A DNA stretch of 6,643 nucleotides, taken from Bacillota bacterium. Its GTDB lineage: Bacteria; Bacillota; Clostridia; Lutisporales; Lutisporaceae. The DNA lies in assembly GCA_023230985.1 (NCBI GenBank), contig JALNWH010000105.1, positions 1-6,643 of the forward strand. Reading direction: 5' to 3'. A program made the position numbers and the translations under genes. The notes below the pieces were generated by a model that did no database searches, was not told where the DNA came from, and saw nothing but the letters and a program-made list of their open reading frames with translations. Positions 5,964 through 6,643 of the stretch are shown here, piece by piece; the first letter of the stretch is position 1; every line of letters begins with the position of its first letter.

Positions 5964-6643
5964 TTATTTTGTGCAAAAGGGAGTCCAGCCTACATTGTAT
6001 CCAAAGCTTTTTGGTCCAAAAACCTCAAGTCCTTTCTTTGTTGTCCAAACATCAGGCGTAGGCAGGCATAAAACAGTAACAACAATGCCTTTCTCTCCAT
6101 AGGGATTAAGCAGCGGAAATTTCTCACCCATATCCATCACTATTATCAAATCGGGAACGGTTACATAGTATTTGCCATCCAACCAACTTATAATATTTTC
6201 GTTTTGGTACCAAATCTTTAATTCATGTCCGGCATAATTTTCGATTCCTGTAATATACATATCACCAAATGTATAACCTGCACGAGTCTCATAGCTATTG
6301 CCTTTTATAATACCTTTGAACATCATCTTGCCTTTGCCCGCCCTTATAATAGCCTCTGCACAATCTTTATTATCTTCTATAGCTTCCCGATATGCTTTTC
6401 CGATTCTTTCCGCATTTGTTATAGAGCCTGTTATTACTGATTTTTTTAGAACCTTTGCAGTGTTCACATGGTCAACCACATATACAGTGTTTAGGCTTTC
6501 AACAGCTAATGCTCGTACAAAATCTTCACCTCTTGTATCATCTGCCACATGAGTAAACACTGCACTTTCTCCGTATTTATTCGTCACTGCCATGGGACAC
6601 ATAGGAATATTGTCAAGAAAATATGTTGAATGCTGCAACGCTG
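5964..6643 (-). CDS. DUF917 / S-methyl thiohydantoin desulfurase family protein, N-terminus cut by window edge
   Basis: The frame is open to the right edge and ends with TAA at 5966-5964, giving 225 visible residues. The family (PF06032 N-terminal domain with its C-terminal partner domain) is about 360 residues long, so roughly the last 60% is present. Matches to the family as I know it include a PMAVTNKYG-like segment near the visible start, an FKGIIKG strand, then NENIISWLDGKYYVTVPDLI (about 147-166 from the first TTG) and the C-terminal GLEVFGPKSFGYNV (203-216). A characterised member is reported to act on S-methyl thiohydantoin. Others are found near hydantoinase/oxoprolinase genes, so a role in breaking down cyclic amides or modified histidines is possible. 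The substrate here cannot be read from the sequence. A TTG at 6638 is in frame but is not the true start, because homologous sequence begins earlier. Partner genes would lie to the right of the window. Confidence 0.88.
   Translation of the reverse strand, partial: ALQHSTYFLDNIPMCPMAVTNKYGESAVFTHVADDTRGEDFVRALAVESLNTVYVVDHVNTAKVLKKSVITGSITNAERIGKAYREAIEDNKDCAEAIIRAGKGKMMFKGIIKGNSYETRAGYTFGDMYITGIENYAGHELKIWYQNENIISWLDGKYYVTVPDLIIVMDMGEKFPLLNPYGEKGIVVTVLCLPTPDVWTTKKGLEVFGPKSFGYNVGWTPFCTK

Noticed and set aside
1..6643. Defence system, CRISPR array, mobile element or secretion cluster
   Set aside because: All coding space is taken by recognisable housekeeping, signalling or envelope genes plus one lipoprotein. 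No direct-repeat array, transposase, integrase or nuclease motif was seen on either strand.

Overview
The window is AT-rich, low-GC chromosomal DNA of the kind found in anaerobic Clostridia/Firmicutes. The indicators are clean AGGAGG-type ribosome binding sites, TTG starts, a secreted protein with three S-layer homology (SLH) modules, a dCache-HAMP-HD-GYP receptor and a short COG2426 membrane protein. There is no rRNA, tRNA, transposase, integrase or CRISPR array. The species cannot be named from this sequence alone.

Layout from left to right: (1) positions 1-1154, minus strand, an acidic lipoprotein cut by the left edge. It starts with TTG and is easy to miss. (2) 1204-3012, minus, a transmembrane HD-GYP c-di-GMP phosphodiesterase with an extracellular dCache sensor, which also carries the residues of the amino-acid-binding dCache motif. 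(3) 3013-3238, a divergent promoter region. (4) 3239-4045, plus, speD, S-adenosylmethionine decarboxylase of the E. coli-like long class. (5) 4046-4115, a GC-richer patch between convergent genes with a hairpin and a sequence resembling dispersed intergenic repeats. (6) 4116-5174, minus, an exported protein with SLH modules and an NlpC/P60 cell-wall peptidase domain. (7) 5301-5786, minus, a COG2426 'small multidrug export' family membrane protein, with a promoter and a structured leader upstream. (8) 5964-6643, minus, the C-terminal part of a DUF917 / S-methyl thiohydantoin desulfurase family protein, cut by the right edge.

The genes do not form one pathway. The HD-GYP receptor and the downstream lipoprotein are co-directional with a 49-bp gap and could be co-transcribed, giving a possible envelope/second-messenger pair. 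The NlpC/P60 and COG2426 genes are also co-directional but 126 bp apart. SpeD stands alone on the plus strand, with no spermidine synthase in view. I found no convincing new multi-gene system. The points most worth checking are the likely amino-acid sensing by the HD-GYP protein, the intergenic repeat, the hairpin leader before the COG2426 gene and the palindrome at the speD start.
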